A stretch of 64,000 nt of DNA from contig NC_089830.1 in assembly GCF_035046505.1 (NCBI RefSeq), positions 21,056,379 through 21,120,378 of the forward strand, in the 5' to 3' direction. Positions 22,650 through 34,900 of the stretch are shown piece by piece; within the stretch, counting starts at the first letter, position 1, and each line of letters begins with the position of its first letter. The notes under the pieces are model-generated. The model searched no databases. It was not told where the DNA came from and saw only the letters and a list, made by a program, of their open reading frames with translations. Both the position numbers and the translations under genes were made by a program. Source of the stretch: Tiliqua scincoides (lineage: Eukaryota > Chordata > Lepidosauria > Squamata > Scincidae).

Positions 22650-22817
22650 AGTTTTCGTCCTTTGGTCCTCACAACAGCCCTGTGAGGTAGGTAAAGCTGA
22701 GAGAGAGAGAGAGAGAGAGAGTGTGACTGGCCCAAGGTCACCCAGGAAGCTTAATGGCCGAGCAGGGATTTGAACCTAGATCTGCCAGGTCTCAGTCTAA
22801 CTCTCGAACCGCTACAC
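22650..22817 (-). repeat. tRNA-derived L2-tailed SINE with (AG)n expansion
   Basis: The same family, with a second independent AG expansion at 22699-22720. It is truncated by the hAT-like sequence that follows. Confidence 0.7.
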
Positions 22818-22978
22818 CAGTGGTTCTCAAACTTTTTCAACTGGTGGCTCTCTTGATCTACTGGGCTATTGGTCATGGGCCGCAATCAGGGCTACAGTCC
22901 TTACATTGTATAAGGTTGGATTTTTGCAAGGATTCCACAGCTTCCCTGGCTGGTTCACAGTTTGGGACCACAGCACTG
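22818..22978 (+). mobile_element. hAT-type short element, probable
   Basis: Starts CAGTGGTTCTCAAACTTTTT and ends CAGTTTGGGACCACAGCACTG. No target duplication is visible. Confidence 0.45.
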
Positions 22979-23829
22979 CACCATCATTCAGCAGTGGTCA
23001 CCTAAAGGTCTGCAAGATGTTCATACCAGGAAGGCCTGAAGACTCTAACAGGTGAGAGTTCTCACCTTCCTGCCTTGCTTGTGAATTCCTGGAGATAGTT
23101 TTCTCTTCAGCAGCTGAGATTTTGGGTGACACAATCCTTGAGCATGGATGCTCCACTTATTTTTCTTGGTCAATAGATATCCCTTTTCATAAATGCACCT
23201 CTTTTTGAAGCCATCTAAATGAACATCAGTCCCACATCTTGTGACCATACTAAATTGACTCTGCATTGGATCAGTGTAACCTGGGATTGGCTTCCTTTAG
23301 GGGTGAGCGCAACTTGAAACAAAGAGAGACGGTATTTGCTTTGCTTACACAACTTACATACAGAATGTCACATTGGTAGACTCCTACAAACCACTTGTTT
23401 TGTTTTGTACATTCTTCGTGGGGAAAAAGGAACTTGCGCTTGAAAAGTCACACGCCAAAGACAGGAGAAAAGAAGTATTTGGTCTTCAGTTCCGGCTTTG
23501 TTCCCTGAAATGGTTGGGAGGACAGCTAGAATTATGTTGTCAAACAGCTCATAACACAACTATCCTGGGAACTGAAAGAAGCTTCCCTAAACAGTCTCTC
23601 TGTACCTCGAATTATATGGTTCCTTTTGTGGGCTTTCATTGCGAGCAGATCTTGACCACAAAGTTAATCAATGAATGAAGACTCTAGAGGGGATCTCCAT
23701 TTCCTGGAACCAAGGAGCTCTCCTGGAGGTGGTTCAGCATAGAAGCAAAGTTGAATGTACGGAGGGATGAATACGATAATTTTAACATGGTACTGGAGCA
23801 AAGGATATTTGTGAGAGTCCTTTGCAGAA

Positions 23830-24024
23830 ATTAAGAGGGGATTGGACAAATTTCTGGAGGAAAAGTTCATTACGGGTTACAAGTCATAGTAGGTATATGG
23901 AAGGTAGGTAGGTTGTGTCTGTTGTCTTGTGTGCTCCCTGGGGCATTTGGTGGGCCACTGTGAGATACAGGAAACTGGACTAGATTGGCCTGATCCAGCA
24001 GGGCTCTTCCTATGTTCTTAAATA
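23830..24024 (+). mobile_element. CR1 3' fragment
   Basis: From GGGGATTGGACAAATTTCTG to the tail CAGGGCTCTTCCTATGTTCT. Confidence 0.8.
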
Positions 24025-24029
24025 TGGAA

Positions 24030-25040
24030 CATAATATGCACATAATATAAATATGGAACTGTTTCTTGTGGAATAAATGATTCACTCCTGAGTAATGGCT
24101 TGATGTGAAAGGATCAAAGCGAATAAATTTGCTGACTTTCCTTACTTTCACACAAGGAGCTGGGATGTGGCTGTGCAACTTCTGTTTGCAATGAACAAAA
24201 GCAGTGCGACACACCACACTTTTAGGAAGGGGGGGACAGGGGTGCACCCACTCACTTGCCTGCCTGCCCACCTTCTGCTCCTCATCTGTGGGGGTGCACA
24301 TGTGTGCACAGAGACAACAGTTGGCAAGGACCCAAGTAGCACTGTGGCATGCGCTGCCTCTGCCTGCATAACTGCAGTGGCAAGTGTTTGCAGTGCAGAA
24401 TTATTTGATAATACCAGTTTGATTGTGCAGTGACCTTGTGGTTGTGTTAACTATTAACCAACTCTGCCTCAGTTTGTTTCAAATCTTGATTTGAACCTTC
24501 AGTCATACATCCAATTTGTTTTGTGCACCCAGTGGCTCTGATACTGTGTTTTTGTGGCTCTGCTCACAAACAAAAGCCCAAGTGGCAATGCGGAACCTAG
24601 GCACAGGAACAACATTTTTCTAACCTTTCTGGGAATTTCTTATGCAATTCCCTAATTATCCTGCTCTTCCACAGAAATGACCAGAGCAAAAGGGATGATT
24701 CCCTGTTGCCTTTCAAAGTCCTCCCTGGAGCTACAGTGTTGATGGAAAAGAAACGGACCTCACTGATTCTAGGACAATCTCACTAGGGTGGCATCAGGGT
24801 AGGACAAGACAGGGAAGCATCTTTCCTCATCAGATGCTCACCTGACCAAGTCAACACCTGAGCCCTCAGTATCAGTGACATTGGTAATGCCCAGGGTGCT
24901 ATCAAAGAGTAGGCAGGGGGCTACCACTGGGTACCAGCACTGAATCCAACCCCTAACCCCATCAAACATAAAGAGAAAGATAAGGGGGGGGGAGCTCATG
25001 ACAAACTATCGCAGTGTCTCAGCCCCTCAAATGGTTGTCT
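24030..25040. other. Intergenic, nothing recognised
   Basis: No exons, RNA genes or clear repeats were recognised. Confidence 0.4.
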
Positions 25041-25044
25041 TGTA

Positions 25045-25372
25045 AATGTAAATACAGAAGAGGGAATATTTTTTCACCCAGGGTGAAATTAATCTGTGGA
25101 ACTCCTTGCCCCAGGATGTGGTGATGGCACTCAGCTCAAGATGCTTTAAAAGGGGACTGGACAGATTTATGGAAAGGGCCATTACAGGTTATAAACCATT
25201 ATGGGAATATGCAACTTCCTGTTTTCAGAAGCAGGCCATCTCTGAATGCGAGATGCAAAGGTGTGGCAACAGGATGCACGGATCTTGTGTGCTCCTTGAG
25301 GCATTTGGTGGGCCACTGTGAGAAGCTGGACTAGATGGGCCTTTGGCCTGATCCAGCTGGGCTCCTCTTAGT
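25045..25372 (+). mobile_element. CR1 3' fragment, divergent
   Basis: It contains CTGTGGAACTCCTTGCCCCA, then GGGGACTGGACAGATTTATG and GCATTTGGTGGGCCACTGTG. It is more diverged than most copies here. Confidence 0.75.
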
Positions 25373-25374
25373 TT

Positions 25375-26610
25375 CTAACCAAGATGGTGTGTACCCTCCC
25401 TTCCTGTAAATGTCTTGACGTTCTGCCCTCCGCCTGCCTTTCTTGCCCGTTTTCCTTGCCTATTAAACGCATCTAGCCCTTTAAATCCAGAGATCTATCA
25501 GCACGCGCTCTGTTCACGTGGAATTTTATGTAGCAGGTACAAAGCACGCACAAAATTACACAGCCGTTTCTGGCCCCAGAGCCGGTGCGTAACTGATAAC
25601 GGCACATTCCTTTGCAAGGACAAACCCCGAGGCTGATAAGGAAGTAATAAACAGTCAGGGCAATTGAGACATCTTTGCCACAGGTTGCCGTTGATGCTCT
25701 TCGAACGACCACCGACACAGCTGGAAGTAATGCATTTCTACTCTGGGGGGGATATGCCGATGGGTCAGTCTTGTCTGAAGATCGTGCCTTATGACCTGGG
25801 AGCTGTTTGGCCAAAGATCAATGTGAGACTGACTCAGGGCTAGCCCAGGTTCTCCCATCTGGGGCCGTTTCAGAGGCCACTCGTGTTGGACACTGGCATC
25901 CATCTGAGGACCATCTGGCTAGGCTTACCTCCCAGTACTAGTGACAGTGGGATGAAACAGTTCAGAGACTCACAGCACAATCCTATGCTCTGTTTGCAGC
26001 AGCGGAGCGCAAACTCTGCCAGCACAGTCTGTCGCAAGCATGACACAAAGCATATTGGGACTGTGCAGGAGTTAGTAATGGTAGCAGGGAGACCTGTGCC
26101 ATCTTGCCGGTGCCAATGCAGGCCTTGATGCATGCCAAAGCAAGTCAGCTCAGTGCCAGGCAGTGGAGGGGCAGGAGAAGGATGGGGGAGGGGTGGAGGA
26201 TGGACGGATTGGGTTCCGGGAGGGAGGTGGAATTGGCTGTGCTAGTGCATGCTGTATCCTATCCCCCTTCCTGGACAAGATGTGCCGACCCAGATCCACT
26301 TGGGCTTGCATTGGTTATTTAGCAGGCACAGGTTTAAGTAGACCTGTCGCTGTGGCTTTCCTTAGGGCAAGGAACAAATGTCCCCCTAATTCAAGGAGAC
26401 CTCTAGACTGCAAAATTGCCCAGTGGGATACAGCACAAGCCACTCCAGCCCTGCTGTATCGGTGTGGGGGAAGTTCAGTACGATTGGGCTGCCCCATCAT
26501 TGCCCTTTCTTGCATCCAAAGACCCCTTGGGGATGTCTTGCTTGGTCAGTGGAGAGGACAAGGGAAGTCACCTTTGCTGGTTAGACTGGTGGGGCACAAG
26601 GAACCAGTGT
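25375..26610. other. Intergenic, mostly unrecognised
   Basis: A segment beginning CAGCACAATCCTATGCTCTG at about 25974 resembles the palindromic MITE termini, but no matching end was found. Confidence 0.35.
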
Positions 26611-26990
26611 CCCATGGCAGTACACTCAGTGGTGTTGCTGTGCCTGTGTTGTGCACAGGGTGTGGGGTGACACCACTACTGGCCAAAACTTTTAAAATCT
26701 TGGTATTTTTGAATAATGCTATCATGTTATATATCAACATGCAACAAACTGTGTCGAAATATCTCTGTTCCAGTGGTTCTCACACATTCAGCACCAGGAC
26801 CCACTTTTTAGAATTGTCAGGACCCACTGGAAACGATGTCATGACCGGAAGTGACATCATTAAGCAGGAAATTTTTTAACAATCCTAGGTTGCAGTCCTA
26901 TCCAGGATTAAGTCCCATTTACTATCATTGTTAAAAGCAGCTTATTCAAAGAACAGGTCTGTAACATTTCTCCAAATGCAGTCACATACC

Positions 26991-27141
26991 GCAGCCACTG
27001 TTACCCTGCACATGCCCAATCTCGTCTGATCTCGGTAGTTAAGCAGGGTCAGGCCTGGTTAGTACTTGGATGGGAGACTGCACGGGAATACCGGGTGCTG
27101 TAGGCTTATACCATAGTCTTTCGAGACTGAAGGTTGCCAAC
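26991..27141 (+). repeat. 5S rRNA-derived SINE, copy 1 of a dimer
   Basis: About 120 bp aligns to vertebrate 5S rRNA (CTCGTCTGATCTCGG, GTTAGTACTTGGATGGGAGA, CCGGGTGCTGTAGGCTT). A unique tail follows: ATACCATAGTCTTTCGAGAC then TGAAGGTTGCCAACC. The pol III C box is largely kept. It is not a 5S gene: it is diverged, has the tail, and lies in a transposon. Confidence 0.9.
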
Positions 27142-27295
27142 CATATCCCTATACTGAACACTATCTCCTGATCTTGTCTGATCTCAGAAACTAAGCAGGC
27201 TCAGGCCTGGTTAGTACTTGGATGGGAGACCGCCCGGGAATACCGGGTGCTGTAGGCTTATACTATAGTCTTTCGAGACTGAAGGTTGCCAACCA
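27142..27295 (+). repeat. 5S rRNA-derived SINE, copy 2 of a dimer
   Basis: Head-to-tail with copy 1. AGTCACATACC (11 bp) occurs before copy 1 (26980-26990) and after copy 2 (27296-27306). The pair therefore behaves as one insertion. Confidence 0.88.
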
Positions 27296-27552
27296 AGTCA
27301 CATACCATGGCAGCATCAATATATTAAAAATAAAATATTGAAATGAATGGGGACCCACCTGAAATGGGCTCGCGACCCACCTGGTAGGTCCCGACCCACA
27401 GTTTGAGAAACACTGCTCTATTCTATCAAAAGTTATAGTAAAAAACCCACCCACTTCCTGAGGCGTTGTCCAAAAGACGGCATGGGAGGAGGTCCATCAT
27501 AGGGGTGCAGGCAATGGGTGAGGCAAACCCTAGTGACACCACTGAGTACACT

Positions 27553-28525
27553 GAAGGGGTTTGCCCCAAGAATCTGCCACTGCCTCCCAGCTTTGGAGAT
27601 GGTGTAGCAAATATTATCCCCCCCCCCCCCCCCAAAAAAAAAAACCTGGCGTTTTGTACTCTGGCTTTGAAAAAGAAGAGAGGAATGGAGCAGAAAAGGA
27701 AGTGTGAAGAGAGTGGGGGACCAGCCCTCTCAACTCCCCCACACTTCCCCCAACTTTTCCATTGCAACATGAGCATGGCCTTAGTCTTGGGCCTGCCGTC
27801 CCACAGTGCTTTGTTATTTTCCAGGAAAGACTGTTGTAATAAAATGCAGCTTTCCCTGCCAACAGCTTTATTACATGTCTTCTGCAAGGTTTAGATTCTG
27901 CTGCCTCAGGCCATGATTCATGCAATGAAACCCATAAGGTCTCTTGACACGAAAAGGAGTGTCCGGGCCACAGTTTATGGACACTGGCGAGCTCAAATAA
28001 ACAGACGCTGAGTTTGTCCTTTGGCTTGACTCGCTCCCGAGTCCTCGAGAGGATGATGTAGTTCATTTCACTGCCGCCTGAAAGTTCCTGGGAATCTATT
28101 GCCCGAAGCCAAGTTCCACAAGATGTCTGTGACACAGCTTGGACCCGGACAGTACTGCCACATCAACAGACATGTGGATTTATGGCTTTATTCTGCCATA
28201 AGCACTGTTGCTGGACAATGCCGTAATGACGGGGCAGCAAGTCTTTCATTCTCATAGCAAATGTGGCCCTCTTTGCAGGACTAAAGCAAACCAGCAGGAG
28301 GAAATCTATCAGACGAGCAGCTGAATTTCAACAGCTGACTTTTCAAGCTGACTCCTGGGAGTTGAACGCAGCCACCCCTGTGGGTTGGGTCAAGGGTGGT
28401 GTAATTTCTTCAGTGCTAAAGATCAACAAGGAGAGATTACAGGAGTTATAAAGTGCATCTAACAGCAGCTGCTCTTTACGGCCACGGACATTTATTTAGG
28501 TGCAACATTAATTTGAATCACTTTC
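27553..28525. other. Intergenic, unique sequence
   Basis: No gene was recognised. A C-run followed by an A-run lies at about 27619-27643. 27830-28400 looks single-copy, without repeat signatures. Confidence 0.4.
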
Positions 28526-28621
28526 AGAGCAATCCTATCTTGCGCTGGAGCAGGCAGGTTAAGAGGCTTGCGTTGTTTCTAGCGCAAGACTGCGGCCAGA
28601 AGTGGCTCAGTTGGAGGCAAG

Positions 28622-29085
28622 GGAAACTCCAACCTCCTGATTTTAGAAATGGGTTATGTCAGAATGCCAGATGCAGGGGAGGGCACCAGGATGCAGGTCT
28701 CTTGTGATCTGGTGTGCTCCCTGGGGCATTTGGTGGGCCGCTGTGAGATACAGGAAGCTGGACTAGATGGGCCTATGGCCTGATCCAGTGGGGCTGTTCT
28801 TATGTTCTTAACTACAATTCCCAGAAAGCCTTGCAGGTCTCTTGTTATCTGGTGTGCTCCCTGGGGCATTTGGTGGGCCGCTGTGAGAAACAGGAAGCTG
28901 GACTAGATGGGCCTATGGCCTGATCCAGTGGGGCTGTTCTTATGTTCTTAACTACAATTCCCAGGAAGCCTTGCAGGTCTCTTGTTATCTGGTGTGCTCC
29001 CTGGGGCATTTGGTGGGCCGCTGTGAGATACAGGAAGCTGGACTAGATGGGCCTATGGCCTGATCCAGTGGGGCTGTTCTTATGT
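28622..29085 (+). mobile_element. CR1 3' end with three tandem 140-bp tail units
   Basis: The tail unit starts GGTCTCTTGTTATCTGGTGT at 28696, 28836 and 28976, an exact 140-bp period. The first two units end with the linker AACTACAATTCCCAG plus AAGCCTTGCAG (28810-28835, 28950-28975). The third ends at the ordinary CR1 terminus. Confidence 0.9.
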
Positions 29086-29089
29086 AAAC

Positions 29090-30180
29090 TCTTTCCCTTA
29101 CCCCTGGGTAAGCTACCAAGGCCCCAATGGGTCTCCTCCAACTAGCGCCACCTCAGGAGGTGGCACAAGTTTGAGGAGAATGGAGTGGCTTCAAGCCACT
29201 CTGCACTGCTCGGGGAACAGAGTTGGGATTGGGCATAACAACCAGGTTCCAGCCCCACCTCCCACTCCCCAACCACCATGAGAGGTCTGGTAGGCTACCT
29301 GAGGGCTGCTGTGGGACTGGGACAAACCCAGGGAAGGAGCCAAGACACAGGTGGAGGAAGAGGAGGACAGGTGAAGCAATCCCCTCTCCACTGCTCACTC
29401 AGAGGTGTCATTGTTGGCCAACTAGTTGAGGGATAACCAGCATGGAGGAGGAAGCATCAGATGTTGGAGATGCTAATGAGCTATCACTATCACCCAGCCC
29501 CTAGACTTCAAGTTAAGATTCAAGTTCATAAAGTTCATAGAGTGCATGGTGAAGTGAATTCCCTGGAATCCTATTTCCCCCATAGGCTCACTGATTCAGT
29601 ATCCATTAACGCAGGTTTTCCAGGAACCCAAATCTAGAGGAAATTGAGAATTGACTGTACCGGTTTTTCTGTGGTTGCCTTTTCACTCCTTGTCTGTCTT
29701 CTTGCTGTTCTGAAACATTGACACGTGACTTATCTTGAGTTTTAGGAGCAGCTCAGGTTCCTTACAGCTAAACCGGACAAGGGCAAAGTGTCTGGGCAAC
29801 CATGAGATATGTTTTCACCCCAGGGAGAAATGGGTTTAAGCAGGGGCATTTATGCAAGCCCAGCTGGCAAAGTGTTGTCCTCAGCTAAGGGTCCTCTGGT
29901 GCCCCTCATTTATGTGACTGGTCTCCCTTAAGAGGCCTTACTGTAGCAACTGCACTGGTTGTGGGCTATGTTCTCCCTTCAGGTGGTGTTCCAGGTCATG
30001 TTCTCGCAGAGTGGGGTGTGCATTAGTTTGGGGGAGGGGTCAAATGTCTGTTTCTGTAAAGGAGGGGCATAGGGGCACTTTAAAGGAGGGACACTAATGC
30101 TCCAGTGAAAAGTGTGCACGATGTGAGCTGATTGTGCTTAAAGGAAGGGCATCTAGCTCAGTGGTGAGACACCTTCTTTG
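29090..30180. other. Intergenic with a GC-rich repeat remnant
   Basis: 29110-29230 resembles 31190-31300 (both contain CACCTCAGGAGGTGGCACAAG or its kin), so it is an unclassified interspersed repeat. Nothing else was recognised. Confidence 0.4.
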
Positions 30181-30184
30181 TCTT

Positions 30185-30484
30185 CTGTGGAACTCCTTGC
30201 CGCAGAATATGGTGATGGCATCTGGCCTGGATGCCTTTAAAAGGGGATTGAACAAGTTTCTGGAGGATAAATCCATTATGGGTTACAAGCCATGATATGT
30301 ATGTGCAACCTCCTGATTTTAGAAATGGGCTATGTCAGAGTGCCAGATGCAAGGGAGGGCACCAGGATGAGGTCTCTTGTTATCTGGTGTGCTCCCTGGG
30401 GCATTTGGTGGGCCGCTGTGAGATACAGGAAGCTGGACTAGATGGAACTATGGCCTGATCCAGTGGGGCTGTTCTTATGTTCTT
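30185..30484 (+). mobile_element. CR1 3' fragment
   Basis: From TCTGTGGAACTCCTTGCCGC to GGGGCTGTTCTTATGTTCTT. Confidence 0.85.
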
Positions 30485-31058
30485 GAGGCTCATTCTACGT
30501 TCAATCTCCTACAATCCAAGACCAGGAAAGACCCCCTGTCTTCAACCTTGAAGGTCTGCTATTAGTCAATCCTGGACAGTGAACCTATGGTCTGTTTCTA
30601 TGCATATAAGGGATCTTTATCAGCACTGGCAATGCTGGCCTCCCGACTTGGTTGAGCAACACAGTAGGCAGTTGGATAATCTCAGCAGCTTTTCTCATTG
30701 AATAAACATCATAAAAAGCTTTGGTCATTTTGCAAAAAGGTCAGACGGGGTCATCCAGGGAATCGCTTGTAAGTAGAAACCCGTTTCAGGAAAGCTGTTG
30801 TGTTGACTGCCGCCATGTGGCCAAGCTCAGATCATTGCATTCTGGATTGCAAGCGAAAATCCTGTTTAAATGGTTTTAAGATAGGGAGATGGTTTGATTT
30901 ACAGGGCATTGATGGTCTTTTTGAAACAGCCTCACCCTGAGTCTTATAGAAGTTTATTGGATGGAAATATCTGAGTTCCTGAACTGCATGAAAGACAATT
31001 GCATACAATGGACATCTGGCAGGATGGTGAACAAAATCCTATAAATTGTGGTGCCATA

Positions 31059-31520
31059 CAGGGCTGGCCTTAGGAGCTGCAGGGCCCAATTGGAAACACT
31101 TTTGCAGGGCCTCTTCTAATTTTGCAGGGCCCCCTCTACTAATTTTTTTAGCTCTTGAATGGAGCCAGACCACAAAATGTTATGCTGGATCCCAACTCCC
31201 GTTCCCGGGGAGAACGGAGTGACTTAAAGCCGCTCCGCTCTCTTCGGACTTGTGCTACCTGAGGAGGTGGCACAAGTCCGAGGAGACCCATTAGGTCAAA
31301 GGCGCCTTACCCAGGGGTAAGGGGAAAAGTTTCCCCTTGCCTCTGGTTGAGCTGCCTTGGCTCCTTTCCTGCGCTAGATACAGTGCAATGCTCCTGGCTT
31401 GCCTGCTCCAGCGCAGGATAGGATTGTGCCCTCTGTTTTGAAGGTATCCTTGGTCACTTGACACCTTCAAGGTGTGGTACCCAGGGCCCTGTAGCTCCAG
31501 CCCCACCTTAGCTATGCCAC
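31059..31520. repeat. Composite of hAT-like ends and a GC-rich repeat
   Basis: It begins CAGGGCTGGCCTTAGGAGC, the same terminus as the hAT at 59492-59871. It includes the CACCTGAGGAGGTGGCACAAG repeat near 31250. It ends with CACCTTAGCTATGCCACTGG, a terminus that also occurs in part near 9230-9290. Exact borders are unclear. Confidence 0.4.
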
Positions 31521-31612
31521 TGGATAGAGGGTATTACACTCCAAGGTCGTTTCCCCAGAGCAGATCGTCAATGAAAATAAAATATGAATAGGGAGCTGAT
31601 TTTTCAGTTACT

Positions 31613-31618
31613 TTTATT
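31613..31618 (-). terminator. Poly(A) signal of the phospholipase inhibitor-like gene
   Basis: AATAAA on the minus strand, about 176 nt beyond the TAA stop. Confidence 0.55.
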
Positions 31619-31793
31619 GAGTAGATTCTTGGGGGGGGGGATCTACATCTCTCTCGCTCTCTGTTCCATGGCAGGGAAAACTATCTCAGTGGGATGTCTT
31701 CAATTAGGGTGGAATCAAACAGGATAGGGTAGCTCATCCGGATGGGAAGGGCATGTTGCGGTCCAGAACTTCTGGGGTGGAGGAACCAGCTGG

Positions 31794-31948
31794 TTACGGA
31801 GCTGTCTTGGAAGCACCGGAGGCGGGGGTACATTTGGCCATGGATAGATCTGCACTTTCCCCTCCGAAGGCGTGGAGACCCGCTTTTAAATTGTGACAGA
31901 TTGCTTCATTAGCACAGCCCTTCATGGCGATGTCCATGCTCCACTGAC
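31794..31948 (-). CDS. PLA2 inhibitor-like exon 5
   Basis: The acceptor is TTTTTTCTGCAG. It encodes QWSMDIAMKGCANEAICHNL and a C-terminal tail ending SKTAP before TAA. Confidence 0.85.
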
Positions 31949-34900
31949 CTGCAGAAAAAACCAAGATGGTGGTCAGAATCAAGGCATCAGTAGTACTCCT
32001 CTAGGGCTAGTCATAAGAACATCCCTGCTGGATCAGGCCAGCATCCTGGTCCATCTAGTCCAGCATCCTGAGTGCATCTAGTCCAGCATCCTGTTGCTGA
32101 CAGTGTCCCCCCCCCCCAGCTTCTAGTGGCAGATTGAAGGGGATTCCTGCCACCTACTTCAGACTGCCATTTGGCTCCACCCATCTTCACTGCTCCTTTC
32201 TCTCCCACTCCCTGGATTTGCAATGGAAGAGAGGAATGAAGTGAAAGAGGAAGTGTGGAGCAGTGAGGACTAGACTGTCTCTGCCACTCTAGTCTGCCAC
32301 TCTCCTGTTCTCAGCATTTCTTCTGTTCTATTGCAAATTGAGGAAGTGGGTGAAAGAGAAGGAGCCACAGAGGCAGCAGCCAGTGTGCCATAACAGAAGA
32401 GGAGGTGGCATTTGGAGCACCAAGCACTGCACAAGGGGAAGCAGCCACATCTGGGGGCTCTTAAAGAAAAGGATTATTGTGAACCGCTCCTGTCTGTATT
32501 AACTAAGAGATGGACATCATAAATATATCATGAGATGAGCCGGTGTGGTTTAGAATGTTGGATTTTACCCTGCTTTAGGGAGATGTGGGTTCAAATCCTG
32601 CCCATCATCCATGACAACTCACTGGGAGATTTTTCACTCCGTCAACCCAACTATTTCACTGGGCTGTTGCACGAACAGTGGGGATCGTCCTATGGACCCC
32701 TCTCCCCCAGAGCTCACTGGAGGGACAGGAGGAAAGAAATATGGCCCTTCGCGTGCCCCCCCCCCCAATAGATAAAAAATCAACTTACGGAAAGATAGTT
32801 TCCCAGCCAGCTCAATACACAGGGTGTTGAATCCAGTGCAGGCCACAGGGCTTGCGTCACATTCTGTTGAAAACATTGCAAGGCAGCTAGGACACTGGAA
32901 GCCATTCGGTGTCTAGAGGTGGCAGCACTGTGAATGAAAATTATTATTATTAACAGTATTTATATACTGAAAACAGATGGTCACCTAGGTGTAATTGTCA
33001 TCCGGACACTCCAGGGTGTAACCCAGCACCTGTCTCCAAGGCCAAGTCTCAGCCCTGGAATGTCACACAAAGAACCCTTCAGTAATTGCAGTGTATCTTT
33101 CCCTTCAACTACAAATGACGAGTGTTGGCTCATCCACGAGGCCAACGGAGGAGGATGCAGAGGGCTGCCCAGCTCTGTCTATCTTCTCCACTCCTTCTCC
33201 TTCCACTTCCTGGATTGGAAGAGGAAGAAGGAAGCAGAGCAGAATAAGAAATGTGGAGGAGAGTAGAGTGGTGGACTAGAGCAGCATTTCTCAACCGGTG
33301 GTACGGAAGGAGGTGTCCAGTGGTACGCATGGCACCTCAGTCACCTGCTGCCCAGCAGTGAGACAACAACGTGACAAACTGTGGTAAGAGGTTTGGTTTG
33401 GCGAGCAGGATTCCTGTGCACAGTTTTCATGCACTCCCGCCTGCCCTGGGCCTCTTACCAGTGTTTGTCATGCCAGGTCCGGCCTCCCAACCTGGAAGTA
33501 ACTGCTGATGACGTACCACTTTACTTGGTCTATCTATTGGAAGTACCATCAGAACTAACTGGCAATCATCCTCATTGCCAGTTACATCATCAACAATTTC
33601 TTCCAGTTTGGGAGGCCAGATGAGACTCTCCTTCACACTTCCTCTCCCTCTCTGCCCCCTTCTTCCATTCCAAAGAGTGAAAGGGAAAGAGGTTGGCACA
33701 TCCTGTAAAGGCTCCTAGTCAGGGTCAACAATACTTAAGTAGCTGATCCGATGTTTTGACTCGGCATGTGAATCGGATTCAGGGTATGAAGGCAGCTGGG
33801 CAAGTTTCTAAAGCTGCTGAACATCCATACCTGGAGCTGAGGCTGTTTTACATGCATCTCCGGTACAGCAGACCCTGTTCAGCCTCACTCTGCCACTGTT
33901 TCCAAAATCCACCTCCCTGATGCCAATATTGCATTCGCTGGATCGGCCACAGTCCTTTCCGATGTACGTTGCTGTTGTTGAAGCTGCATAAACAGGAAAG
34001 AGGATGAAAGGGGAAAGGGCATAAATTCCAAATGGGAGTCTCAGGAAATGAGGTTTTCCAGGCTCCTTATAAGTCATGGGCTATTAGCAGGGATTCTCTT
34101 ATTGAGTGGGGCAAAACATATGCAAATAAAATAATAATATTACACAATGCTCACTTTCCTGTAGACTTTATGCTGATTTTGTTATAAGGCAGAGAGGCAA
34201 AGAAGCTCCACCATCAAGCCTCTGCACCTTGGATTCAATCATCCCTCATGCTCCTGGTTAGTACTTAGATGGGAGACCGCCTGGGAATACTGGGTGCTGT
34301 AGGCTTATACCAGAGTCTTTCGAGTCTGAAGGTTGCCAACCATTAGCTCTGGGTTCTCTATTTTTCTTATTAGGCCAGGAGGGGGCAGGCTTCAGACATA
34401 CAGGATCAAATAGTGCCGGGGGGGGGGGTGGACATGCAATCTGGGATAGGAACAGGGTGTGCACCTGCTCAGCCCAGCAACTTTACTTCGTATCAGACCT
34501 GGTCTGCATTGAACTGCATGCTCAAATCCATGCCTGGTTTTCCTCCAAACGTCATTCTAGCAGTCTAATTTTCCAGAGGGGGGAGAGCTTTCCTGTCATT
34601 GCTATTCTCAAACAACTGGCAGCTGGCAATCTTTGCACATCTTTTATCATTGCCATTATATGCTGCTGTTCAACAAACAGTAGTTCACAATGCTATTTAC
34701 ATAGCAAAATAAGAACCCAATCTACTGGTTGATCACAACTTAATTTCTGCCCACTCTTGTTCGAAACCACATACATAGGAAGTACTGCTTGTCTTATAAT
34801 GCAGGTATCTTCCTCCGCAGTGCATGTTTTCATGACCCCAGTGCAGTTCCTGCCCACATCGGTACAGAATTCGCACTTAAGACAGGTGCCTAGAGAAGGA

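Larger units (their letters stand above)
26771..27415 (+). mobile_element. Second hAT element nested in the first
   Basis: Ends CAGTGGTTCTCACACATTC and CACAGTTTGAGAAACACTG are inverted. The duplicated octamers are CTCTGTTC (26763-26770) and CTCTATTC (27416-27423), one mismatch. It is itself split by a 5S-SINE dimer. Confidence 0.88.
26627..27544 (+). mobile_element. hAT element, family A copy 2, with perfect target duplication
   Basis: Ends CAGTGGTGTTGCTGTG and CCCTAGTGACACCACTG are inverted. AGTACACT is duplicated exactly at 26619-26626 and 27545-27552. The element is split by a second hAT at 26771-27415; its own sequence is about 270 bp, shorter than copy 1. Confidence 0.9.

Noticed and set aside
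26163-26879. Plus-strand 238-codon frame as a gene
   Set aside because: No recognisable domain, and its second half lies in hAT sequence.
26991-27295. Functional 5S rRNA genes
   Set aside because: The 5S part is diverged, each copy carries the extra SINE tail, copies are dispersed, and several are 5'-truncated.
28696-29085. CRISPR-like or satellite array
   Set aside because: The 140-bp units are CR1 tails with a short linker, in a vertebrate genome; there are no spacers.
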